Shown here piece by piece: positions 16,357 through 24,562 of a stretch of DNA of 64,000 nucleotides. Where the stretch lies: positions 3,348,001-3,412,000 of the forward strand of contig NZ_CP131935.1 in NCBI RefSeq assembly GCF_030704305.1, written 5' to 3'. The stretch is from Massilia sp. R2A-15. Lineage in GTDB: Bacteria > Pseudomonadota > Gammaproteobacteria > Burkholderiales > Burkholderiaceae_D. Made by a program: the position numbers and the translations under genes. The stretch's first letter is position 1. Each line of letters starts with the position of its first letter. The notes under the pieces were generated by a model, which was given only the letters and a program-made list of their open reading frames with translations, had not been told where the DNA came from and did not search any database.

Positions 16357-16401
16357 TCGGGCTGATGTGGTTTGTTGATGTGACCGATCAGATCAGCCCG
16401 A
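16357..16401 (+). promoter_or_regulatory. Hairpin between the Yip1-like and adaptor genes
   Basis: A perfect 10-bp inverted repeat TCGGGCTGAT/ATCAGCCCGA with a 25-base loop, just after the Yip1-like stop and 56 bases before the adaptor start. No T-run follows. It may be an operator or a processing signal that sets apart the exporter genes. Confidence 0.6.
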
Positions 16402-16456
16402 TTAATCCGCTACCATCGACGCACGAATTCGAATGCGATCTCTCGCGAGGAGAACC

Positions 16457-17671
16457 ATGCGGCGCAAACTCATTGCGGCAACCCTGATCGGCGCTGTGCT
16501 TGCTGCTCCCCTTGCATTCAAGTTCAGTCGCGGCAAATCAGGGCGCGCGGCGGAACTGATGACGGTGAAGAACCTGGAAATCCGTCCGTCGATCCTGGCC
16601 ACCGGCAACCTCGTGTTTCACCAGGAGGTGCAGCTCTCGCCCGAAGTGATCGGCAAGATCGCCGAGGTCAACGTCAGGGAAGGCGACAAGGTTACCAAGG
16701 GCCAGCTGCTGATGCGGCTCGACTCCACCGGTTATCTGACCGAGGTCGCGCAGCAGGAGGCAAGCTGCCGCAACGCCGCCATTGCGATCGAGCGGGCCGA
16801 GATCAACCTCGCCAACCAGCGGCGCAACCTCGAGCGCGCGCAACGCCTGTACAAGGACAAGTTCATCGACGTATCGCGGTTCGACGGCGCCGCCCATCAA
16901 GTCGCGCTTGCCAAGGTCGAGCTGCGTGTCAGCCGCGAAACGCGCGAGCAGGCCAGCGCGATGCTGTCGCGGGCCAGGGAGCAGCTGGCCAAGACCGAGG
17001 TGCGCGCGCCCATCAACGGCACCGTCACCGTCGTCTCGATCAAGGTCGGCGAGACGGCGGTCGCCAGCGCGACCGGCATCGCCGGCTCGTCGCTGATGAC
17101 GATTGCCGACGTCGGCTCCATGATGGCCGAGGTGAACGTGGACGAGGCCGATATCGCCCGCGTCGGCATGGGGCAGACGGCCCGGGTTTATCCCGCCGCC
17201 TTCTCCGGCCAGCCGGTGGCGGGCAAGGTGGTCAGCGTGGCGATGGCGCCCAGGGCGGCGGCGCCGGGTGCGCCGGCCAGCCAAGGGCACAGCTACGTCG
17301 TCAAGCTGCAGCTGGACGACCCGGGACTGGCGCTGCGCTCGGGCATGACCTGCCGCGTGGAGATCGTCGTCGGGGCCATCGCGCCCAAGCCCGCCGTCCC
17401 GATCCAGGCCCTCCTGAGCGAAGCGGTCCGCGACGGCAAGGAACGCATCAAAAATGTCAGCTACGTGTTCGCGGTCGCGGACGGCAGGGCGACAAAGAAG
17501 GTGGTCGAACTGGGCGTGTCGGACGATATCAACCAGGAAGTCGTCACCGGCCTGCGCGCCGGTGAAATTATCGCCGTGGGACCAGCGCGCGTGCTGCGCG
17601 ACCTGCACGAAGGCGATCGTGTCAGCGCACAAAGAGCCGACGTGGCGCTCGCTTCCGGGCGCCGGCCGTGA
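16457..17671 (+). CDS. MacA/HlyD-type periplasmic adaptor protein
   Basis: A 404-residue membrane fusion protein linking an inner-membrane ABC exporter to the outer membrane. An N-terminal anchor (about 5-25) precedes a biotinyl-lipoyl-like half motif (VNVREGDKVTKGQLLMRLDS), a coiled coil of about 100 residues, and the second lipoyl half TEVRAPINGTVTVVSIKVGE. Beta-barrel and membrane-proximal domains follow. ATG 16457 was chosen over ATG 16433 because GAGGAGA sits directly before it. The stop overlaps the ATPase start (GTGA). With the next two genes it forms a MacAB-like tripartite exporter that could carry the modified peptide out; no outer-membrane channel gene is in the block. Confidence 0.85.
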   Translation: MRRKLIAATLIGAVLAAPLAFKFSRGKSGRAAELMTVKNLEIRPSILATGNLVFHQEVQLSPEVIGKIAEVNVREGDKVTKGQLLMRLDSTGYLTEVAQQEASCRNAAIAIERAEINLANQRRNLERAQRLYKDKFIDVSRFDGAAHQVALAKVELRVSRETREQASAMLSRAREQLAKTEVRAPINGTVTVVSIKVGETAVASATGIAGSSLMTIADVGSMMAEVNVDEADIARVGMGQTARVYPAAFSGQPVAGKVVSVAMAPRAAAPGAPASQGHSYVVKLQLDDPGLALRSGMTCRVEIVVGAIAPKPAVPIQALLSEAVRDGKERIKNVSYVFAVADGRATKKVVELGVSDDINQEVVTGLRAGEIIAVGPARVLRDLHEGDRVSAQRADVALASGRRP

Positions 17672-18354
17672 TCCGCTTTCAGGCAGTCGCCAGGCACTAC
17701 GCGATGGGCGACCAGACGGTCCATGCGCTGAGGGAGATCGACCTGCTGGTCGAACGCAACGAGCTGATCGCCATTACCGGCGCCTCCGGTTCCGGGAAAT
17801 CGACGCTGATGAACATCATCGGCTGCCTCGACAGGCCGAGCGCGGGCCAATACTGGCTCAACGGCCGCGACGTGGCCGCCATCCACGGCGACGGACTGGC
17901 GCAAATCCGCAACCGCGAGATCGGCTTCATCTTCCAGAGCTTTCATTTGCTGACCCGCGCCAGCGCATTGGACAACGTGGCGCAACCGCTGGTGTACCGC
18001 GGCGTGCCGCCGCGGGCGCGCGCCGCCATGGCGCGGGAGGCGCTCGAGCGCGTCGGTCTCGGCGAGCGCCTGCACCATCGGCCCAACGAGCTGTCCGGCG
18101 GGCAGCGCCAGCGCGTGGCGATCGCCCGCGCGCTGGTAGGAAAGCCGTCGATTCTGCTCGCTGACGAACCGACCGGCAATCTCGATTCGGCCACCAGTTG
18201 CGACATCCTTTCCCTCATCCATGAAGTGCATCGGCAGGGACAGACGGTCGTCATGGTGACCCACGAGCCGGGCATCGCCGCGCAGTGCCAGCGCACGGTA
18301 TGCCTGCGCGACGGCGTGCTCCTGTCGGACACCCGCCGCCCGCCGGAGAGCTAG
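17668..18354 (+). CDS. MacB/LolD-type ABC ATPase
   Basis: A 228-residue nucleotide-binding subunit. It has Walker A GASGSGKSTLMNIIG, Q-loop FIFQSFHLL, signature LSGGQRQRVAIARAL, Walker B ILLADEPTGNLDS and H-loop VTHE, typical of the MacB/LolD/FtsE group. Translation begins at GTG 17668, overlapping the adaptor stop. The separate permease follows after one base, so this is a split MacB in which ATPase and permease are different proteins. Confidence 0.92.
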   Translation: MIRFQAVARHYAMGDQTVHALREIDLLVERNELIAITGASGSGKSTLMNIIGCLDRPSAGQYWLNGRDVAAIHGDGLAQIRNREIGFIFQSFHLLTRASALDNVAQPLVYRGVPPRARAAMAREALERVGLGERLHHRPNELSGGQRQRVAIARALVGKPSILLADEPTGNLDSATSCDILSLIHEVHRQGQTVVMVTHEPGIAAQCQRTVCLRDGVLLSDTRRPPES

Positions 18355-18355
18355 C

Positions 18356-19576
18356 ATGGTGCTGTTGATCGAAAGCCTGCGCTCGGCCCTGGCGTCGATT
18401 CGCGCCCACCGGGTGCGCAGTTTCCTCACCTCGCTCGGGATCATCATCGCGGTCGCCTCGGTCATTGCGGTGACCTCGCTGATCCAGGGCCTGTCGCAAA
18501 GCGTGAGCGCGCAGCTCGAAGGTCTGGGCGGCAATGGCGTGACCGTCCGGGCGCGCAACGAGTTCAAGGACGTCATGCGCGGCAAGTTGAACTATCTGCG
18601 CTTCGACGACGTGGACCAGTTGCGCCTGCGCGTCGATGACATCCGCGAACTCGGCCCGGTCTTCTCGCCCGCCCCTTCCGAGGTGCGCCATGCGGGCGTT
18701 TCGACGACGGCCCAGGTGTTCGCCACCACCGCCAGCTATCAGGACGTGAACCTGCGCTACCCGGCCGCGGGTCGATTCATCAGCGAGTCCGATAATAACA
18801 GCGCGCGCCGGGTCGCCGTGATCGGCCCCAAGCTCATTGAAGAGCTGCACCTGCCCGACTACCCGGTCGGTCAATTTCTTCTCTACGCGAACGAATGGTT
18901 CCGGATTGTCGGCGTCATGGAAAAGCGCGGCGAAATCTTTGGAATGTCGCAGGACAATTATTTGATCATCCCGTTCAAGACGGGCCGCAGCATCATCGGC
19001 AACAATACCCGTCCGCAGCTGGCGATCACGCTGGCCGTGCGCGACCTTGCGCGGCTGGACCAGACCCGGCGCCAGATCGCCGGCGTCATGCGCCAGGTGC
19101 ATCATCTGCAGGCCGGCGACGAGGACGATTTCGTGATCGAATCGGCCGACCAGATCGCCAGGACGTTCGACAAGCTGAGCAATACAGTCACCTTCGTCAT
19201 GGGCGGCGTGGTGGGCATCGCGCTGCTGGTCGGCGGGATCGGCATCATGAATATCATGCTGGTGTCGGTCAAGGAACGCACCCGTGAAATCGGCATTTGC
19301 AAGGCCATCGGCGCGCGCAGCGGCGACATCCTTCTGCAGTTCCTGATCGAAGCGGTCGCGCTTGCCGTGCTCGGAGGTGTGCTGGGACTGGCGCTGGGCT
19401 GCGCGCTGGCGTTTGCCGTCGCCAGCGTGATTCCCGATTTCCCGCCGCCGTTCGTTCCGTTGTGGGCTGTTTTGCTGGCGATGCTATTTTCGGGCACCGT
19501 CGGCGTCGTGTTCGGCGTCGTGCCCGCAAGCCAGGCCGCCCGGCTCGATCCGATCGACGCGCTACGCTACGAATGA
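18356..19576 (+). CDS. MacB-type ABC permease (FtsX/MacB_PCD)
   Basis: A 406-residue inner-membrane protein with the four-helix MacB plan. One helix sits near residues 20-42, a periplasmic domain follows of about 220 residues, then three helices after about residue 280 (VTFVMGGVVGIALLVGGIGI and later). The segment VGGIGIMNIMLVSVKERTREIGICKAIGAR is the conserved FtsX coupling region. It ends the exporter operon. MacB-like pumps drive substrates from the periplasm through an outer-membrane channel by mechanotransmission, which would suit a secreted peptide. Confidence 0.9.
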   Translation: MVLLIESLRSALASIRAHRVRSFLTSLGIIIAVASVIAVTSLIQGLSQSVSAQLEGLGGNGVTVRARNEFKDVMRGKLNYLRFDDVDQLRLRVDDIRELGPVFSPAPSEVRHAGVSTTAQVFATTASYQDVNLRYPAAGRFISESDNNSARRVAVIGPKLIEELHLPDYPVGQFLLYANEWFRIVGVMEKRGEIFGMSQDNYLIIPFKTGRSIIGNNTRPQLAITLAVRDLARLDQTRRQIAGVMRQVHHLQAGDEDDFVIESADQIARTFDKLSNTVTFVMGGVVGIALLVGGIGIMNIMLVSVKERTREIGICKAIGARSGDILLQFLIEAVALAVLGGVLGLALGCALAFAVASVIPDFPPPFVPLWAVLLAMLFSGTVGVVFGVVPASQAARLDPIDALRYE

Positions 19577-19656
19577 ACGGCGCGGCGCGGCTGGCGCACG
19601 TTTGCAACGCAAGCGCCAGGCCAGCCCCGCCCCGCCCGCTGTATAATTGATGCACC

Positions 19657-19860
19657 ATGAGCACCAACCTGTCCCCGATCGAGTCCCAGTTCGCCACGGT
19701 TGAAGAGGCCGAAGCGTACGACATCTGGCTGCGCGCGAAAGTCCAGGCGTCGCTAGACGACCAGCGTCCATCGACTTCGCACAATCAGGTAATTGAAAAG
19801 CTGTTGAAGATCATCGAAGCCAAGCGCAATGCCAATGCTTCCGATCCTCTGGCGTCCTGA
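19657..19860 (+). CDS. RelB/stability-determinant type antitoxin
   Basis: A 67-residue protein with the segment EAEAYDIWLRAKVQASLDD followed by RPSTSHNQVIEKLLKII, the common signature of small antitoxins partnering ParE/RelE toxins. Its 3' end overlaps the toxin gene by 32 bases in another frame, the usual antitoxin-first arrangement that couples translation. Such antitoxins bind and neutralise the toxin and repress their own operon. The pair sits immediately right of the peptide locus. Confidence 0.82.
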   Translation: MSTNLSPIESQFATVEEAEAYDIWLRAKVQASLDDQRPSTSHNQVIEKLLKIIEAKRNANASDPLAS

Positions 19861-20110
19861 AGCTGAAAACGATCTCGCGGCCATCCTCGAATTTATCGCG
19901 GAGCGCAATCTGCAATCCGCCCTCGACCTGCTCGAAGACATACGGGGTGTTGTTTCCCAACTACCGCACCATCCATACCTGTATCGCCTGGGGCGAGTCC
20001 CTGGAACGCGCGAACTCGTTGCCCATCCCAATTACATCGTCGTGTATCGCGTCACCGCGACTGCAATTGAAATAGCCGCAGTAGTACATGCCCGCCAGCA
20101 GTACCCCTGA
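19829..20110 (+). CDS. ParE/RelE-family toxin
   Basis: A 93-residue toxin with the family's WRPEAENDLAAILEFIAER opening, LPHHPYLYRLGRVPGTRELV middle and YIVVYRVTATAIEIAAVVHARQQYP ending. ParE-type members poison DNA gyrase and RelE-type members cleave ribosome-bound mRNA; the sequence alone does not decide. In-frame ATG codons occur at 19829 and 19835, both inside the antitoxin gene. It stops 116 bases before the sensor kinase. Confidence 0.85.
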   Translation: MPMLPILWRPEAENDLAAILEFIAERNLQSALDLLEDIRGVVSQLPHHPYLYRLGRVPGTRELVAHPNYIVVYRVTATAIEIAAVVHARQQYP

Positions 20111-20226
20111 TCTTGAACGCTGCATCCCCGCAAGCCGCTGGAGAACGCGCCGATGAATTTCCCTGACGTATAATCCTTGCCTTCCCGGCACGCATTGCTC
20201 TGTCGCCGGCGCGACCACCCTGACCT

Positions 20227-23200
20227 ATGCTACCTAGCGACCTTCCGTTCATCGACCACTCTCCATTCCCGCACACCCTGGCGGACCTCGTCGCCCGTTT
20301 CGACTGGTCCTCGACATCGCTGGGCGACATGGCCAGCTGGCCGCAAAGCCAGCGTGCGATCGTGGCGTTCGCGCTGCGCTCTCCGCTGGGAATCGCGATC
20401 ATGTTCGGCGCGGACGGCGTGATGATCTATAACGACGCCTACGCGGCAATCGCCGGCGACAGGCATCCGCGCATGCTAGGCATGAAGGTGACGGACGTGT
20501 GGCCCGAAGCGGCCGAATTCAACGCGCACGTCGTCGCTACCGGCCTGGCCGGCAAGACGTTCTCGTACGCGGACCAGGAGTTCGCGCTGACCCGCAACGG
20601 CAGCACGCAGCAGGCCTGGTTCAACCTCGATTACTCGCCGGTCTTCGGCGACGACGGCACGCCGATCGGCGTAATCGGCATCGTCGCGGAAACCACGTCG
20701 AAAGTGCGCGCCGAGCGCTACCTCGCTGGCGAAACCGCGCGCATGAAGTCGATGTTCGCGCAGGCGCCCGGCTTCATGACCCTGCTCACCGGCCCGCAGC
20801 ACATTTTCACGCTGGCCAATGAAGCCTACTTCGAACTGATCGGCCACCGCGACATCATCGGCCAGACGGTTGCCGAGGGCTTGCCCGAGGCGGCCGCTCA
20901 AGGCTTCGTCGGACTGCTCGACGACCTGTACCGCTCCGGCGAGACATTCAGCGGCAATGCAATCCTGTTCAAGGCCGAGGCGACCGATACATCGCCGGCG
21001 CGCGAACGCTATCTCGACTTCGTCTATCAGCCGGTACGCAACGACAACAACGAAATCTTCGGCATCTTCGTGCAGGGCTCGGACGTCACCGACCGCGTGC
21101 TGGCCGAACTGGCCGCGCGCGAGAGCGACAACACCTTCCGCACTTTGGCGCAGGCCTTGCCGAACCAGGTGTGGGCCTCCGCCGCCGACGGGGTGCTCGA
21201 CTGGTTCAACGAGCGCGTGTATGCCTACTCCGGCGCGACTCCGGGCGATCTCGATCACGGCGGCTGGGCTTCGATGGTCCACGAAGAAGACATCGGCGCC
21301 GCCGCACAGGCCTGGGAAGCGGCGAACAAGTCGGGCGACGGCTACGAAATGGAGTTCCGCCTCAGGCGCGCCGACGGCGCCTACCGCTGGCACATCGCGC
21401 GCGCCCTGCCGATCAAGGACGAACACGGCGCAGTGCAGCGCTGGGTCGGCACCAATACCGACATCGAAGACCAGAAGCTGGCGGCCAAGGTCATGTCGAA
21501 CATGAACGCGATCCTCGCGCTCGAGGTCAGCCGGCGCACCGCCGAGCGCGATCGCATGTGGCTGTTGTCGAGCGACCTGATGCTCGTGGCCGACTTGGAC
21601 GCGAACATCACCGCTGTCAATCCGGCCTTCACCACCCTGCTCGGCTGGCGCGAGTCGGAGGTGGTGGGCACCTCATTCATCGACCTGGTTCACCCGGACG
21701 ATGTGCAGGCCACGCTGGCCGAAGTGGCGACGCTGGGCGAAGGCAAGAACACCTTCAAGTTCGAGAACCGCTATCGCCACCATGACGGCAGCTACCGCAT
21801 CCTGGCGTGGTCCGCTTCGCCCGACGAAGGCTTCATCCACGCGGTCGGGCGCGACGTGACCAGCGAACGCGAAGCGGCTGAAGCGATGCGGCGCACCGAG
21901 CACGCGCTGCAGCAGTCGCAGAAGATGGAGACCATCGGCAAGCTGACCGGCGGCGTGGCGCACGACTTCAACAATCTGCTGCAGGTCATTTCCGGCAACC
22001 TGCAGCTGCTGCTGTCGGATGTCGAGAGCAATCCGCGCGCCTTGCGCCGTGTCGAAAACGCGATCGGCGGCGTCATGCGCGGCGCCAAGCTGGCCAGCCA
22101 GCTGCTCGCCTTCGGCCGGCGCCAGGCGCTCGAGCCACGGGTGGTCAAGATCAGCCGCTACGTGGCCGGCATGGACGACATGCTGCACCGGACCATCGGC
22201 GAGGAAATCGAACTCGAGACGGTCATCTCGGCCGGCTTGTGGAACGTGCTGGCCGATACCGCGCAAGTGGAAAACGCCGTGCTGAACCTGTGCATCAACG
22301 CGCGCGACGCCATGGGCGGCGTGGGCCGCCTGACGATCGAGGTCTGCAACGCCACCCTCGACGATGCCTACGCGAGCAACCATGTCGATGTCGTTCCCGG
22401 CCAATACGTGATGATCGCCGTGAGCGATACCGGCAGCGGCATGACGCCCGAAGTGCTGCAGCAGGCGTGCGAGCCATTCTTCTCCACCAAGCCGGAGGGC
22501 AAGGGCACCGGCCTTGGCCTGTCGATGGTGTACGGCTTCGTCAAGCAGTCGGGCGGCCATATCAAGATTTACAGTGAAGTCGGCAGCGGCACCTCGGTGA
22601 AACTTTACCTGCCCCGCTCGCACGAGGCGGAAGACGCGACCGCGCTGGCGACCGTGCGGCCGATCACCGGCGGCAGCGAGACCATCCTGGTCGCCGAGGA
22701 TGACGACGATGTGCGCGAGACCGTGGTCGAACTGCTCGGCGAGATGGGCTACCGCGTGCTGAAGGCGAATGACGCCGCCAGTGCGCTGGCGATCATCTCG
22801 AGCGGCATGCCGATCGACCTGCTGTTCACCGATGTGGTGATGCCCGGCCCCCTGCGCAGCCCGGAGCTGGCGCGCAAGGCGCGCGAACTGCTGCCGCAGC
22901 TGGCGGTGCTGTTCACCTCGGGCTACACCGAAAACGCGATCGTGCATGGCGGCCGGCTCGACGCCGGCGTCGAACTGCTCGGCAAGCCTTACACGCGCGC
23001 GGCGCTGGCGCAGAAGATTCGCCATGTGCTGGCCAACCAGAAGCAGCGCGTGGAAGCGGAGACGGCGGCGCGCGCGCTCGACGCCGCAGCGCCGAGAACA
23101 CCGGCGGGATCGGCGCTGAAGATCGTGCTGGTCGAAGACGACGAAGCGCTGCGCACCATCACCACCGAAATCCTGGAACACTTCGGCCATTCGGTTTCGC

Positions 23201-23454
23201 AGGCGGGGGATGCGGAGAGCGCGCTCGCGCTGCCGGCACTGCGTTCGGCCGATGTGCTAATCACCGACCTTACGCTGCCGGGGATGTCGGGCGAAGCGCT
23301 GGCGCAGCGCGCCAGGTCGCTGGCGCCGGATCTGGGGATCGTATTGGCTTCCGGGCGATCGAGCGAAAGCGACGTGAAGAATGCGGTGCACCTGCTCAAA
23401 CCCTTCGACATGGATGCGCTGAGCGTCGCGCTGCAAAAAGTGCTGCTGCGTTAA
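20227..23454 (+). CDS. Hybrid sensor histidine kinase with PAS domains and two receiver domains
   Basis: A 1075-residue protein without membrane helices, so probably a cytosolic sensor. About four PAS-like domains fill residues 30-540; PAC-like segments include GYEMEFRLRRADGAYRWHIAR. The dimerisation/phosphoacceptor site is GGVAHDFNNLLQ (His579), then HATPase boxes NLCINARDAM, DTGSGM and GKGTGLGLSMVYGF. Two receiver domains follow with acceptor Asp near 869 (TDVVMPG) and 1014 (TDLTLPG). The first receiver lacks the usual spacing after the acceptor, reading PGPLRSPELAR. No DNA-binding output is present, so a partner regulator must lie elsewhere. It appears monocistronic. Confidence 0.9.
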   Translation: MLPSDLPFIDHSPFPHTLADLVARFDWSSTSLGDMASWPQSQRAIVAFALRSPLGIAIMFGADGVMIYNDAYAAIAGDRHPRMLGMKVTDVWPEAAEFNAHVVATGLAGKTFSYADQEFALTRNGSTQQAWFNLDYSPVFGDDGTPIGVIGIVAETTSKVRAERYLAGETARMKSMFAQAPGFMTLLTGPQHIFTLANEAYFELIGHRDIIGQTVAEGLPEAAAQGFVGLLDDLYRSGETFSGNAILFKAEATDTSPARERYLDFVYQPVRNDNNEIFGIFVQGSDVTDRVLAELAARESDNTFRTLAQALPNQVWASAADGVLDWFNERVYAYSGATPGDLDHGGWASMVHEEDIGAAAQAWEAANKSGDGYEMEFRLRRADGAYRWHIARALPIKDEHGAVQRWVGTNTDIEDQKLAAKVMSNMNAILALEVSRRTAERDRMWLLSSDLMLVADLDANITAVNPAFTTLLGWRESEVVGTSFIDLVHPDDVQATLAEVATLGEGKNTFKFENRYRHHDGSYRILAWSASPDEGFIHAVGRDVTSEREAAEAMRRTEHALQQSQKMETIGKLTGGVAHDFNNLLQVISGNLQLLLSDVESNPRALRRVENAIGGVMRGAKLASQLLAFGRRQALEPRVVKISRYVAGMDDMLHRTIGEEIELETVISAGLWNVLADTAQVENAVLNLCINARDAMGGVGRLTIEVCNATLDDAYASNHVDVVPGQYVMIAVSDTGSGMTPEVLQQACEPFFSTKPEGKGTGLGLSMVYGFVKQSGGHIKIYSEVGSGTSVKLYLPRSHEAEDATALATVRPITGGSETILVAEDDDDVRETVVELLGEMGYRVLKANDAASALAIISSGMPIDLLFTDVVMPGPLRSPELARKARELLPQLAVLFTSGYTENAIVHGGRLDAGVELLGKPYTRAALAQKIRHVLANQKQRVEAETAARALDAAAPRTPAGSALKIVLVEDDEALRTITTEILEHFGHSVSQAGDAESALALPALRSADVLITDLTLPGMSGEALAQRARSLAPDLGIVLASGRSSESDVKNAVHLLKPFDMDALSVALQKVLLR

Positions 23455-23475
23455 ATCCGGGGCGCCGATCAAGAT

Positions 23476-23568
23476 GGGGTCAGGTCCGCGGGACCAGACC
23501 CCGGCTTCGTGCCGCGGCGCCAGTTCTTCGGGGTGTGGTCCTGCGGGGCGACGGGGACGCCGGGTCCC
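23476..23568. repeat. Pair of GGGGTC-type palindromes
   Basis: The first copy (23476-23502) has arms GGGGTCAGGTCC and GGACCAGACCCC around GCG. The second (23530-23568) is the diverged long variant containing GCGACGGGGACGCC. The pair fills the space between the convergent kinase and HDOD genes, where it could act as a bidirectional terminator. Confidence 0.85.
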
Positions 23569-23574
23569 TACTTT

Positions 23575-24417
23575 TTACACCAGCAGCGCGGCGCTCATCG
23601 ACTGCACTTCGTCGGCCGATTCTTTCAGAATGCTGTCAAGGGTGCCCTGGTCCATCACGAAGTCGAGCGCACTCTCCTCGTGCGGCGTCGCCGTCGCCGG
23701 TGCGCGCAGCGCCAGCGGCGACGCTACCGGCGCAAGCTGGTTCGCCAGCAGCAAGGTGTCAAGCAAGGTACTCGGAGGCATGTTCAGCAGGCCGGTGCGC
23801 AGCCCCTTGATCGCGTCCATCACCGGTTCGGGGATGGCCAGCTTGCGCATCACTTCGCGGCTGACGACCTCCTCGCACAACTCGATCCAGTTTTCGGGAT
23901 CGGCATCGAGCAGGCCGGGAAATTCGTCCGCGCGCGAGAGCAGGTAGAAGCCGCCGACTTCATGGACGATGGCAGCGAACAGCGCAGTGTCGGGGTTGAT
24001 GAAGGTGACGCGGCGCGCCAGCACTTGCGAGAGCGCGGCGACGTGCGCCGTGTGTTCCCACAACTGCTCCGCCTTGGCGCGCAATTCCGGGTCGACGATG
24101 CGCGCGCCGAACTGGCGGACCACCAGGCTGGCGACCAGCGTCTGCAAGCTGCGGTAACCGATCCGCATGACCGCGGCGCGCACGTTGGTGACGGTCGCCT
24201 CGCCATTGCGGTTGAAGGCCGCCGAATTGGCCAGCGCCACGGTGCGCGCGGCCAGCTGCGGCTCGCCGAGCACCAGCTTGATCGCGTCCTCGATATGACA
24301 GTCGGGATCGTCCAGCGCGAGCTGCAGGCGCAAGGCCGCATTCACGCTGGTCGGGAAGATGATTTCGCCGCGCTCGGCCTGGGCGGCGATGAGTCCAAAG
24401 GTTTCGAGTCTGTTCAC
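23575..24417 (-). CDS. HDOD-domain protein
   Basis: A 280-residue protein with an HDOD fold, the catalytically dead relative of HD hydrolases used in signalling. Recognisable parts are LVLGEPQLAARTVALANSAAF, the AVMRIGYRSLQTLVASL helix and AAIVHEVGGFYLL at the position of the lost HD motif. I start it at GTG 24417 (VNRLETFGLIA). The alternative ATG 24456 adds 13 residues encoded by a copy of the dispersed GGGTCTGACC repeat, which is unlikely to be original coding sequence. A TATAAT lies just upstream of the GTG, so transcription may begin almost at the start codon. Function unknown. Confidence 0.75.
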   Translation of the reverse strand: MNRLETFGLIAAQAERGEIIFPTSVNAALRLQLALDDPDCHIEDAIKLVLGEPQLAARTVALANSAAFNRNGEATVTNVRAAVMRIGYRSLQTLVASLVVRQFGARIVDPELRAKAEQLWEHTAHVAALSQVLARRVTFINPDTALFAAIVHEVGGFYLLSRADEFPGLLDADPENWIELCEEVVSREVMRKLAIPEPVMDAIKGLRTGLLNMPPSTLLDTLLLANQLAPVASPLALRAPATATPHEESALDFVMDQGTLDSILKESADEVQSMSAALLV

Positions 24418-24433
24418 CCGAAAAATTATACTA

Positions 24434-24552
24434 GGGTCTGACCTGGCGAGGTCCATTTAAAGCCGTCGTACCTGCGAAGGCAGGTACCCATGCTGAATTT
24501 GCAAACGAGTTGAAGCGCGCTCAGTATGGGTACCTGCCTACGCAGGTACGAC
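24434..24552. repeat. Half palindrome plus 88-bp nested inverted repeat
   Basis: GGGTCTGACC...GAGGTCC at 24434-24455 is an incomplete copy of the GGGGTC family. It is followed at 24465-24552 by a long inverted repeat. Each outer arm (about 32 bases) itself holds the small hairpin ACCTGC-GAAG-GCAGGT or its diverged partner, and the ends are GTCGTACC and GGTACGAC. It lies between the HDOD and BON genes. Confidence 0.85.
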
Positions 24553-24562
24553 AACCTAATTA

